Counted from the stretch's first letter, positions 1-8,400 are shown. The stretch: 17,446 nt of DNA from Verrucomicrobiales bacterium (GCA_003484235.1 DNDP01000448.1:1414-18859); one strand, 5' to 3'. Numbers and translations are program-made. Notes: a model not told the origin generated them from the letters alone.

Positions 1-491
1 CGATACATGCCACCCCCTTCATCAGCAAAACTGCTCATGATCTTGCAGTGGGATATCCGGGGAGCCGCCGAACTGCAGTAGATGCCTCCTCCAAAAGACG
101 GGAAGCCGGGAGCCCTGCCATTCATGATGGTAAATCCGCTGATAACGCAGGCACTGCCCCCCAGGTTCAAGCCCCGCACTGCATTGTTGCCGTTGATGAC
201 CGTGACCTCCGGCCCGTTGACGCTTTGAATCGTGATGTCATTGGTGACCGAGATTTCTGCGGACGGCCAGTAGGTTCCATTTGTCACCACGACCGTATCA
301 CCGTTGGACGTCAAGTTGACCGCCGCCTGGATGGTCGCCTTGGCCGTCGCCCACGAACTGCCGTTGTTGAAGTCGTTACCGCTGGGGGCCACGTAATGCG
401 TGGCGGCGTTGGCCCGCAGCCCGGTCAACGCCAGCGCACCGGTCACAAACGCCACACAAAAGAACAAGGGGTAGATTCGTTTCAATTCCAT
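1..491 (-). CDS. Secreted right-handed beta-helix repeat protein (partial, C-terminus outside window)
   Basis: The reverse strand is open from an ATG at 491 to the window edge, giving 163 residues. Residues 1-29 form a classical signal peptide: MELKR, a hydrophobic stretch around LFFCVAFVTGALAL, and an ANA|A cleavage site. The mature start THYVAPSGNDFNNGSSW, then ATIQAAVNLTSNGDTVVV, is the usual opening of secreted pectate-lyase-like parallel beta-helix proteins. Next come ladder-like strands (ITIQSVNG, VISGFTIMNG) and the glycine-rich turn GGGIYCSSAAPRI, typical of Beta_helix (PF13229) proteins. The substrate cannot be named, because the remaining rungs and any catalytic residues lie outside. 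The protein is presumably exported by Sec. No Shine-Dalgarno sequence is visible upstream of 491. The start is chosen because it places the signal peptide at the N-terminus. A structural or adhesive role is as likely as polysaccharide lyase activity. Confidence 0.85.
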   Translation of the reverse strand, partial: MELKRIYPLFFCVAFVTGALALTGLRANAATHYVAPSGNDFNNGSSWATAKATIQAAVNLTSNGDTVVVTNGTYWPSAEISVTNDITIQSVNGPEVTVINGNNAVRGLNLGGSACVISGFTIMNGRAPGFPSFGGGIYCSSAAPRISHCKIMSSFADEGGGMY

Positions 492-789
492 GATTCAATC
501 AGCCGTTGGGATGCCAAGTGAGGACTAAGCCGCCAAAATCAATGGTCCACGGCCAACGAACCAGAAATGCGGAGACCAAGGGTATTATGGCAGAAAAAGC
601 GGAGTGCGGACAAACCATTGTTTCCGGGCGTGAGTTCCTGGGTAAGCCAGCCGAGGGGAAGCGGCGACGGCCCCGCAGGCGGAGGAGGACGAGATCGAAG
701 GCGATGGATTTCCCTGTGGGTCAAGGCGGCGGCCCGCTGCGCTCGCCAGCACAGCCCAAGCACACGCAGCCCGAGCAACGCGGTGATGG

Positions 790-930
790 ATTTGATGCAA
801 CCCCTCAGGGTCGATGAATTTGGGCAATGATTTCACGGGGTACGCGCTGGTGGCCCATCCGGCACGGATCGCCTGTCCGGCGCGGACCGCCAACCCTAGG
901 CTGATGAATTTGAATCCCATTGGCATTCAT
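790..930. repeat. Dispersed repeat module, copy A
   Basis: This copy starts TGATGCAACCCCT (793) and runs through CGGCGCGGACCGCC and an AACCCTAGGCTGA block into GAATCCCATTGGCATTC. The same series of blocks appears in 1405-1605: TGATGCAACCCCTT, CCGGCGCGGACCGCC, TATCCTGGGCTGA, then a hairpin ATCCCGGTGGGAT. The match is patchy with indels, so these are diverged members of one family rather than a recent duplication. Function is unknown; the module could be a relic of a mobile or structured element. Confidence 0.55.
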
Positions 931-991
931 CTGCAAAGTCTCTCGAAAATTTCTGCGCACGCCTGCGGAAGCAAGGTGAAACGGCGTGAAC

Positions 992-1110
992 GCCGCGCTC
1001 CTACCGCAACGCGGTTGAAGCATTCAGCCCAGCGTTGACCGACGCAGTCGGATCACGCTGGGTGAACGGAAAAAATGGAAAGAACTTTGAAGGAGTTGCA
1101 TCGGTGCTTG
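992..1110. repeat. Structured direct repeat, copy 1
   Basis: The unit begins GCCGCGCTCCTACCGCAA and ends around AACTTTGAAGGAGTTG plus about a dozen bases. A second copy lies about 290 bp downstream at 1282-1400. The copy contains a hairpin ACCGC-AAC-GCGGT (1003-1015). It also contains a nested hairpin with outer stem CCCAGCG/CGCTGGG (1028-1034 with 1056-1062) and inner stem CCGAC-GCA-GTCGG (1039-1051). Both strands could form it; no promoter or coding potential is evident. Confidence 0.65.
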
Positions 1111-1162
1111 CCACCGCAGTCCACGACACGCCAGCGCGTCGGTCGAATGCAATTCACGGATC

Positions 1163-1291
1163 GGAGCGCGACTGTGTCCGCAGGACCAGTCGCAGCAGGT
1201 GGGAGGAGCGGAGGCGGTTGAAAGTGTTTTGCGGCGTGGATTTGCGAATGTGCTGCGGCTGATCCCGCTCTGCGGGACACAGCCGCGCTCC
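1163..1291. repeat. 129-nt imperfect palindrome (MITE-like or structured RNA-like element)
   Basis: The left arm at 1163-1198 (starting GGAGCGCGACTGTGTCC) is nearly the reverse complement of the right arm at 1251-1291, whose reverse complement starts GGAGCGCGGCTGTGTCC. Going inward, 8 pairs, one A-C mismatch and 8 more pairs are followed by GCAG pairing, a small internal loop, and then AGYCGCAGCA pairing. The loop between the arms is about 52 nt (1199-1250). No open reading frame is inside. The right arm runs into copy 2 of the direct repeat. This is consistent with a miniature inverted-repeat element or a REP-like dispersed palindrome. Confidence 0.65.
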
Positions 1292-1400
1292 TACCGCAAT
1301 GCGGTTGCCGCCTTCAGCTCCGGCGTTGGAGCGAAGCGACTACGCTGGGGGGAACGGGCAGGCGTATGACAACTCTGAAGGAGTTGTAGCAAGTGTTGGC
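1282..1400. repeat. Structured direct repeat, copy 2
   Basis: This copy matches 992-1110 in order and spacing: GCCGCGCTCCTACCGCAA at the start, AACTCTGAAGGAGTTG near the end. The first hairpin is preserved as ACCGC-AAT-GCGGT. The outer stem of the second structure is preserved as CCGGCG/CGCTGG (1320-1325 with 1343-1348), a G-T wobble replacing the A-T pair of copy 1. The inner stem of copy 1 is not kept. Confidence 0.65.
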
Positions 1401-1404
1401 GGAG

Positions 1405-1605
1405 ATGATGCAACCCCTTCAGCGTTGAAAAACCCTGGGGCAGGCAACCCAGGGTAGGCGCTCCTCGCCTGCCGGCGCGGACCGCCTATCCTGGGCTGAG
1501 GGATTTGCCTTGAGCCGTTGGGCAACGGCGAAAGGAATTTGCCGGAGCCAAAGGCCCGATAGGGCTGAACGACCGGGAGTGAGTGATTTCATCCCGGTGG
1601 GATTC
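1405..1605. repeat. Dispersed repeat module, copy B, with a 13-bp stem
   Basis: This is the second member of the 790-930 family. It contains a strong hairpin: CCCAGGGTAGGCG at 1448-1460 pairs with CGCCTATCCTGGG at 1483-1495 over 13 positions, one of them a G-T wobble, around a 22-nt loop. It directly follows direct-repeat copy 2, so the modules appear to be parts of a larger composite element. The module stops short of the 3' end of the ceramidase-like gene at 1642. Confidence 0.55.
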
Positions 1606-1641
1606 GCAGGGCGCCGAATCGGGCATCTGGATGCGGCGCCC

Positions 1642-3237
1642 TCACTCGCGCACTTCCCGCAGGCGCCTGAGGACATTCAGGCTTTCACGATGGATCACCA
1701 CGCCCACGTCGCTGCCGCCGGAGTTCACCTCGCCATAGGGGGCCTTCTCGCTGCCATAAGTATAGGGAGGATCGACGTCCCATTGGGTGCGCGGGATGAT
1801 GTAGCCGATCTCGTCGTTGGCCAGATTGAAGACCATGTTCACCCTGCCACGCATCTCGTCGCGCAGCGGCGGCACTTCGATCGGCTTGCCCGGATGATCG
1901 CCGCCCTCGGGCGATTCGATGCCGCCATCGACGATCTCCGGATAGATCTCGCCCGGAATCGCAAGCATCTCAATGTCGCCGATCCGCAGGGCGCTTACTT
2001 CGCTCCTTGCCTTGCCGTCGTACCAACCGGGATGAATCAATCCCAGCATGATCGGGATGCGATACGTGCCCTCGATCGGCACGAAGATGGTCTGAGCGAC
2101 GCCGCTGATCACGGGGTTTGTCATTCTTTCGGCGCGCTCCGACTGCAGCAGGCGGATCGTGCGGAGCGCGAGATTCTCGCCGAGGGCGCGCGTCTTGCCC
2201 ACGCCGTTTTCGCGGTGCACGGTCGTTCCGTCCTTGTCAGGCACGTCGAGCCCGAGCGGCGTCATCAAACCTCCGACCGGCCCCTGCACAAACACGCAGA
2301 TGCCACCGAGGCCTGCCATGCCATTCGTTCCTTCGACTCCCTCCTCCATGCCCTCGCGCCAGTAGTGGGCGAAGTCCGAGCTGAGCAGCGGGTTCCTGCT
2401 GCCCATCGCCTCCGGATGATTGCCCCAACTCACGAGCGTGGCAATCGTCTCGCCGGTGCCGGGCTTGACGAACTGCGCGGCATTCAGATGGCGATCGTAA
2501 ACCATCGGCATGCGGGAGTCGCGGACGAAGCCCTGCGGCTCCAGTTCCTCGGTGGCGATGATCGCCTCGGCCGGTTGCAGGTTGCCGACTGCCTCCAGTA
2601 TCGCTTCCCGGGAACGGTCGAGGATGAATTCCACATAGGACTCGTTGAATCGGCCGAAGACCGGCCGGTAGCTCCAGATGCCCATCGTGTCGGGACTGTT
2701 GTGCGTGTGGGTGGACGAAGAAAGGATGTGCGTGATGCCGTGCTGGGCGTGGTCGATCGACTTGCGCAGCTTGATGAACCGCTCGTGCGTGAGACCGACG
2801 CAGTCGATGCTCACCAGCACGACCGTGGTCTGATGATGGCGAAAGGCGATCGCACGGGTCCAGAGCGGATCGTTCACGCCCTGCGCCGGACGGTTCTCCG
2901 AGAATCCTCCCAGCCAGACGAAATCGAAATCGCCGTTGCCATCGCGGTCCTGGTAGGTATCCCCCTTCTCCCGCTCGAACTTGCTGTTGCCGTCCTTGTC
3001 CGTCCACGGGTCGAACCGGGCCAGATCGGGCGTAATATCGCGCCTGGCCACGCCGACATACAGTGGTGCATTCGCGGCAAGACCGCCGGCAAGCGAATGA
3101 AGCTCAACGTCCACGCGATAGTCCCTGAATGGTCCGTGCATGCGGACACGGATCAGCGCGAACGCTCCCAGCGCGAGCATCAGGATGAAAAGCAGCACGC
3201 CCGAGAGGATTTTGTGCCGACGAACGAAGCTGGCCAT
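1642..3237 (-). CDS. Neutral/alkaline ceramidase-family hydrolase, membrane-anchored
   Basis: The protein has 531 residues from the ATG at 3237. The frame is open further upstream, but that stretch has no signal or homology, while this start puts a hydrophobic anchor or signal (residues 10-29, LSGVLLFILMLALGAF) right after MASFVRRHK. The body fits the Ceramidase_alk family (PF04734). YVGVARRDITP (60-70) is its usual opening. THTHN (176-180) and GNHPEA (272-277) match zinc-histidine motifs, IPGE (427-430) the metal glutamate, and Y501 in a glycine-rich loop the metal tyrosine. Known family members cleave the N-acyl bond of ceramides. Here the nucleophile motif GDxSP appears as GLMTP (323-327), so Thr may replace Ser, or the enzyme may act on another substrate or be inactive. 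Two DxDGN motifs (80-84, 97-101) interrupt the N-terminal region and could bind calcium. The gene is divergent from the SDR gene. Confidence 0.8.
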   Translation of the reverse strand: MASFVRRHKILSGVLLFILMLALGAFALIRVRMHGPFRDYRVDVELHSLAGGLAANAPLYVGVARRDITPDLARFDPWTDKDGNSKFEREKGDTYQDRDGNGDFDFVWLGGFSENRPAQGVNDPLWTRAIAFRHHQTTVVLVSIDCVGLTHERFIKLRKSIDHAQHGITHILSSSTHTHNSPDTMGIWSYRPVFGRFNESYVEFILDRSREAILEAVGNLQPAEAIIATEELEPQGFVRDSRMPMVYDRHLNAAQFVKPGTGETIATLVSWGNHPEAMGSRNPLLSSDFAHYWREGMEEGVEGTNGMAGLGGICVFVQGPVGGLMTPLGLDVPDKDGTTVHRENGVGKTRALGENLALRTIRLLQSERAERMTNPVISGVAQTIFVPIEGTYRIPIMLGLIHPGWYDGKARSEVSALRIGDIEMLAIPGEIYPEIVDGGIESPEGGDHPGKPIEVPPLRDEMRGRVNMVFNLANDEIGYIIPRTQWDVDPPYTYGSEKAPYGEVNSGGSDVGVVIHRESLNVLRRLREVRE

Positions 3238-3330
3238 GGACCGATGTTGAGTTGGGCGCCCCCAAGCCGCCAGTTCAAACTGACTGGATGAACACCTCCC
3301 GGGGACCCGGACTTCGCGCCGACTAAACCA

Positions 3331-4974
3331 TTGGCATCCCGGGCGCCCTTTGCCAATGTCCCCGCCGATTTGAACGCACAACTTGATCAGAACACCGGTG
3401 CCAGGCGCACCCTTCAACGGCAGCCGCGGACCGATCTCACCTCGGACAGTTCGAACGCCGACCTGACGACCCGCTTGAACGCCGCAACCGAGCTGCTTGA
3501 ACAGATTGCGACGGATCGCACGTTGTTGGCCTCGGTGTCCGGCGAGGATCGGGCCCGCCTCCTTCAGGCAGCCGGCAGGGTCTATTGCCCTTCACCCGTG
3601 GAACGGCGACGGCTGGTGAAGGAGAACAAGCGCCGACGCCGGGACACCAAACAACAGCAGGACGACTCGGTGCTCGAGGAAACGGGCATCCGCCGGCTGC
3701 GCCGGCAGCGGGTCTTCACCACTCCCAACGTGTTTCCGCCCGAGAACTTCGAGCAACGGGAGATCGCGGATTCCGAATTCCGCGAGGTGGTCGAGCCGCA
3801 GAACTGCTACATCTGCAAGCAGGACTACACGCGCATCCACCATTTTTACGACCAGCTCTGTCCGCCCTGCGCCGAACTGAATTTCCGCAAACGGACGGAG
3901 ACGGCGGACCTCACGGGCCGCGTCGCGCTGCTGACCGGAGGCCGGGTGAAGATTGGATACCAGGCGGGCATCAAGCTGCTGCGCGCCGGCGCCCATCTCA
4001 TCGTGACCACCCGCTTCCCAAAAGATTCGGCGATTCGCTATGCGAAGGAAGCCGACTTCGCCGACTGGGCGGACCGGTTGGAGATTTTCGGACTCGATCT
4101 GCGTCATACACCCAGCGTGGAGGCCTTCTGCCGTCATCTGCTGGAGACCCGCGAGCGGCTGGACTTCATCGTCAACAACGCGTGCCAAACCGTGCGCCGG
4201 CCCCCCGACTTCTATCAGCACATGATGGCCCGCGAAACGGGTGAACTGAATGACCTGCCGGCACAGGCGTCCCGGCTGCTGGGTGCCTACGAAGGGCTGC
4301 GCGGCTACCATCTGTTGCCGGAAGGCGAGGAGGCAGCGAAGAGGTCGGGCAATCCCGCGCTCGCCGGCCTGACCCACGCAGCGGAGCTCTCCCAAGTGCC
4401 CCTGCTTCCCGACGAGCTGACGGCGCAACGGGCGCTGTTTCCCGAAGGCCGGCTCGATCAGGACCTGCAGCAGGTCGATCTGCGGGAACGCAACTCCTGG
4501 CGGTTGATGCTCGCTGAAGTCTCCACGGTGGAACTGCTCGAGGTGCAGCTCGTCAACGCCATTGCGCCCTACGTCCTCAACGCCCGCCTTCGCCCGCTGA
4601 TGAACCGCACGCCGGGATGCGACAAGCACATTGTCAACGTATCGGCGGTGGAGGGGCAGTTTTACCGGAAGTTCAAGACCTCGCGGCACCCGCACACCAA
4701 CATGGCCAAGGCCGCGCTCAACATGATGACGCGCACGGCGGCAACGGAGTTCGAGGCGGACGGCATCCACATGAACGCCGTGGACACCGGCTGGGTCACG
4801 GACGAGGACCCGGTGCACATCGCCGAGCGGAAGTCGCGAGATCACCGCTTTCATCCGCCGCTGGACATTGTCGACGGCGCGGCGCGGATCGTCGATCCGA
4901 TCATTGACGGCATCAACACGGGCAATCACGTCTGGGGCAAGTTCCTCAAGGACTACCAACCCACCGACTGGTGA
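3331..4974 (+). CDS. SDR-type oxidoreductase with N-terminal extension carrying two CxxC pairs
   Basis: About 547 residues from a TTG at 3331. No in-frame ATG precedes the conserved part and the frame is closed upstream by a stop at 3289, so TTG 3331 or TTG 3370 is likely the start. Residues 1-190 are an extension outside the ordinary SDR fold: a helical, Arg/Lys-rich part (to about 125), then C159-x2-C162 and C177-x2-C180 with H170/H171 between, resembling a zinc ribbon. The SDR domain follows: TGGRVKIG (202-209) cofactor loop, NNA (282-284), Asn409, Ser438 and Lys460. The position of the catalytic Tyr (YxxxK) is Thr456 in TNMAK. An insert of about 90 residues (~290-380) separates NNA from the next helix. 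It is presumably a cytoplasmic NAD(P)-binding protein of unknown substrate. It is followed after one base by the SUI1-like gene. Confidence 0.85.
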   Translation: MASRAPFANVPADLNAQLDQNTGARRTLQRQPRTDLTSDSSNADLTTRLNAATELLEQIATDRTLLASVSGEDRARLLQAAGRVYCPSPVERRRLVKENKRRRRDTKQQQDDSVLEETGIRRLRRQRVFTTPNVFPPENFEQREIADSEFREVVEPQNCYICKQDYTRIHHFYDQLCPPCAELNFRKRTETADLTGRVALLTGGRVKIGYQAGIKLLRAGAHLIVTTRFPKDSAIRYAKEADFADWADRLEIFGLDLRHTPSVEAFCRHLLETRERLDFIVNNACQTVRRPPDFYQHMMARETGELNDLPAQASRLLGAYEGLRGYHLLPEGEEAAKRSGNPALAGLTHAAELSQVPLLPDELTAQRALFPEGRLDQDLQQVDLRERNSWRLMLAEVSTVELLEVQLVNAIAPYVLNARLRPLMNRTPGCDKHIVNVSAVEGQFYRKFKTSRHPHTNMAKAALNMMTRTAATEFEADGIHMNAVDTGWVTDEDPVHIAERKSRDHRFHPPLDIVDGAARIVDPIIDGINTGNHVWGKFLKDYQPTDW

Positions 4975-4975
4975 A

Positions 4976-5380
4976 ATGAGCGAGAAGAAGCGCATCCCGA
5001 CGGACGGCGGCCAGGCGCTGTCGCAGAATCCGTTTGCGGGTTTGAGCACGGCGGGCCTGCCGGAGGGGCCGACGGAGCAGCCTGCGGCGCCCTCCCCCGC
5101 TGCGTCCGGCAGCAAACGGGGGCAGCCAAACAAGAATCGCGGCCGGGTGGACATCACCCGCCAGACCGCACATCGCGGCGGCAAGATCGTGACCGTGGTC
5201 AGCGGGTTTGTGGGCATCGGCCTGCCGGAGAAGGAACAATTGGCCAAACGGATGCAGAAGGTCTGCGGCACCGGCGGAACGGTGAAGGACGGCAGGATCG
5301 AGATCCAAGGCGACCGCCGCGAGGAGGTGGCAAAGATCCTTGCAGAGGCGGGCTTTCGGCCGGTATTCGCGGGAGGCTGA
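4976..5380 (+). CDS. SUI1/eIF1-family translation initiation factor-like protein
   Basis: 134 residues from the ATG at 4976, one base after the TGA of the SDR gene, so the two are very likely co-transcribed and translationally coupled. The same frame is open further upstream, but only inside the SDR gene. Residues 1-55 are a low-complexity Pro/Ala/Gly tail. Residues 56-131 are a SUI1 domain (PF01253), with GGKIVTVVSGF (68-78), the basic stretch KRMQKVCGTGGTVKDG (91-106), IEIQGDRRE (108-116) and a final GFRPV. Eukaryotic and archaeal eIF1 binds the small ribosomal subunit and monitors start-codon choice. The role of bacterial YciH-like members is less certain; they are thought to affect initiation on atypical mRNAs. 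The length fits bacterial members with a short N-terminal extension. Confidence 0.9.
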   Translation: MSEKKRIPTDGGQALSQNPFAGLSTAGLPEGPTEQPAAPSPAASGSKRGQPNKNRGRVDITRQTAHRGGKIVTVVSGFVGIGLPEKEQLAKRMQKVCGTGGTVKDGRIEIQGDRREEVAKILAEAGFRPVFAGG

Positions 5381-5403
5381 GCCGCCTTTTCCACGCTCAA
5401 AGT

Positions 5404-5427
5404 CCGGCCGATATCGCGGGCCGTTTC
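5404..5427. terminator. Possible hairpin terminator between convergent genes
   Basis: The 67-bp gap between the SUI1-like gene and the giant gene holds CGGCC (5405-5409) pairing with GGCCG (5419-5423), followed on the plus strand by TTT. A second hairpin, GCGGG-AGTCG-CCCGC (5434-5448), overlaps the stop codon of the giant gene. Neither has a strong T-tract, so factor-independent termination is only a guess from position. Confidence 0.25.
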
Positions 5428-5447
5428 ATCGAGGCGGGAGTCGCCCG

Positions 5448-8400
5448 CTACAACTTCAGTTTCACCCGGTAGAACTTGGTTGCGCCGCCCAACCCGCCGG
5501 TTTGAACCCCGGTATCAATCCACTGGCCAGTGCCGGCGTCGGGGATGGTGATTGCCGGTGAGGGCACCTCGATCCACACCCCGCTTTCCAAGGTCTGCCG
5601 GTACTCGATCGTGTAGCTCTTGCCGATCACCCTCGCAAACCGGATCACCGTGTGATTCGAGTCGTCCACGGCGACCGATGTAAGCGCCATGACGCTCTCG
5701 GGCAGCAGCCGGTCGGTGCCAGCCAATGACTCCTCGTGGTCGGACATGCCATCGCCGTCGGTGTCCGGCGACTGGTAGCCGCTCACCTGCAGCGTGGTTG
5801 AAGTGTAGTCCACCTGGAAGGACGCGAGATTGTCCTGCGTGGCAAGCCGGGCGCCGTCCGAGGCATTCCCAAAGCTGCCCAGCATCGAGGCAAACTCCAT
5901 CAGGGTGAAGGTGTCGGTGGCCCGCGGAACGAAATTGTTATCCAGCCGCAGCGTCAGCGTGCCGGCGAATTCCACCAGGCTGGTGACCTGGATTGAATCG
6001 TGAGTAACGCCCTTTTCGTGGCCGCCGATGTCCAGGAAGATTCCCGCCGTGGCCTGGAGGCTGAGGCTGCCGTCAATCAATAGACTGCCGGCTGAACTAC
6101 CGGGGGCGATGCTGCCCGAGCTGGTGACATTGCCGATGATCTGGCCGGTGCCGGTAAGGAGTCCGCCATTGTCGAGTGTCCCTCCTGCACCCACGGAGAG
6201 CAGGCCGGCTCCTCCCAGATCCACCACCGCGCCGGAGCTGTTGTTGAAAGCGTTGTTGCCCGAACCCAGATCAACCGAACCGACAACGGTGCCGAAGTTG
6301 TGCACCGTTTCATTGCCGGACCCGCCCACAATCGCCGAACCGCCCAGACTGGAAATCATGCCGAAATTGTTCAACGTGTTGTTGGCCCCGTCGAAAAAAC
6401 GAATGCCGGCACCCAACCCGGCACCTCCCTGTACGCCAATACCACGCACGGTGATGTCGATGTTTCCATTCCCGGATCCGCCCCGGCTTTGCGCGAAGAT
6501 TCCATCTGCGCCCGCACCCTGCGCCACGATGCGTCCGTCCAGGAAGATTCCCACGTTACCGCCCATCCCGATCCCACCAGCGCTCTGACCGAAAATTCCA
6601 TGAGCATGGTCGGAGGAGGTAAGTATCCCACCGGTGTGAGATACCAGAACCTGCCGGCCGTCACCCGTCCCTCCAACGCTTCCCGCGAAATCGAGGGAGG
6701 ATTCATTGCCACCGGCCACGCCGCCGCCGCCGCCGACGCTTTGGGCGAAGATGCCGGCCGCACCGGCACCCCGGGTTACGATCGTATCACTCGTGTTCAC
6801 CGATACCACGCCGCCGTCTCCAGAACCACCCCCGCCCTGTCCCAGGAAGTTGGTATCGTAACCCACACTTGGACCGACATTTTGAAACCCGTGAACCACG
6901 TTGCCAGCCACGCCACCCCCGCCGCCCACACTCTGGGCGAAAATGCCATGAGCGCCCGCACCGGAGGTATCCACCTTTCCGGCGACCATCACGACTACGT
7001 TCGATCCGTCACCTCCCGCGCCATTTTCCCCGCCGAGGCGGAATCCGCCGATCTCCACGTTCACCGGCGAGGTGATTCCGTTGCCGCCGACACCGCCACC
7101 GGCACCCAGGCTCTGGGCAAGTACGCCGTAGGATCCGGCGCTTTGCGTGATGATGTCTCCCGTCTGATCGACCGAGACGACGCCACCATGATTTCCTGAA
7201 CCGCCGGATCCACCAAAGTTGTATTCCAGACCGCTCGACTTCGCCTCCACCGAATCCACCACCTGTTGCAGCACTCCATCGACGTCGATTTCCTCAATCA
7301 GATTGTCGATGCCCTTGTGCCCGTTCCCCCCGGTGCCACCGCCGCCACCCACACTCTGGGCAAAGATTCCGTGCGCATCACCCCCGTAGGTTGCGATGTT
7401 GCCCACATTGGTCACCTTCACGGCGCCACCGATACCGGCTTCACCACCGTTGCCGCCAAAGCTCAGTTCACGACTCACGTTGCTGCTGTTGGTGGCCTCC
7501 GTGGCACCCGGCGACTTCAGGAACAGGTTGACGGACCGCGCACTGCCACCTGTGCCACCTCCACCACCCACGCTCTGTCCAAAAATTGCGTGCGACCCGT
7601 CGCCACGCGTTTCGATGGTTCCATTTCGATCGACGGTCACCGTTCCTCCCCGGTTTCCTATCCCGCCCTCACCACCTATCGCCAGGCTCCAGGCGACGTT
7701 GGTACTGCCGGCCTGGCCCGCGCCGAGCACGGCGCTGCCCGAGAGACCGGCACCACCATTGCCACCACCACCACCGACGCTTTGGGCGAAAACGCCCTCC
7801 GAATCGTTTCCAGCCGTGAGAATATCCCCGCTGCCTGCAACTAGGACGTCTCCACCAATGCCGCCGGCTCCACCTTCGCCGCCCACGCTGATGGCGATCT
7901 GGGTCGACTTGGAATCAGGCGCAGCAAGCGTCAGGTTCAGTGACGCGCTCCATCCGCCATTGCCGCCGCCACCACCAACGCTATGAGCGAAGATGCCCCG
8001 GGAACGTTCTCCCGAGGTTTGAATCCCGCCGTCGTTCATGACATTCACCGTGCTGGCATTGCCGCCAATGCCACCATCTCCTCCCAAACTAACGGAGGCG
8101 CTCTTCGTTCCCGTGCCGGTAAAGGTTCCGGAAAAACTTGCACCGCCGTTACCGCCACCACCGCCGATGCTCTGGGCATGGATACCCGCGGAATCCTCGC
8201 CAATGGTTGTGATCAGGCTCGTGTTCAGAACACTCACGGCCCCCGCAACGCCACCCGTTCCGCCGGATCCTCCAATGCTGACGGAAATCTGTTTGTTGGT
8301 GGAACTGGTTGAGAGCGTGCCCGACGCGGCAAAGCCGCCATTGCCGCCGCCACCGCCGATGCTTTGCGCAAAGATGCCGTGCGCATCCCGGCTGCCCAGC

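Larger units (their letters stand above)
492..1641. other. Intergenic interval without a credible gene; palindrome-rich repeat island
   Basis: No reading frame here looks like a real protein: the short ORFs on both strands overlap one another, are rich in Arg and Pro, and show no domain or signal peptide. From 492 to about 785 I see nothing recognisable. From about 790 to 1605 the DNA is a mosaic of repeated modules and hairpins, described as separate entries. Small stems include GGCGT/ACGCC at 983-994, CCCGC/GCGGG at 1264-1276, GCCGTT/AACGGC at 1514-1529, ATCCC/GGGAT at 1591-1603 and GATTCG/CGAATC at 1601-1620. The last two lie just past the stop of the ceramidase-like gene and might end its transcript, but neither has a T-tract. 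Confidence 0.7.

Noticed and set aside
805..1525. Two minus-strand short frames sharing QPRxGGPRR (805-1023 and 1340-1525)
   Set aside because: The shared peptide comes from the dispersed DNA repeat modules; frames are short, have no usual start context and do not match each other over their length.
1510..3291. 593-residue open frame on the plus strand
   Set aside because: It is antisense to the ceramidase-like gene, has no recognisable domain or signal and an Asp/His/Arg-rich composition typical of high-GC antisense frames. The minus-strand protein has clear family motifs.
3592..5400. 602-residue open frame on the minus strand
   Set aside because: It is antisense to the SDR and SUI1-like genes, both of which carry recognisable domains; the antisense translation shows none.
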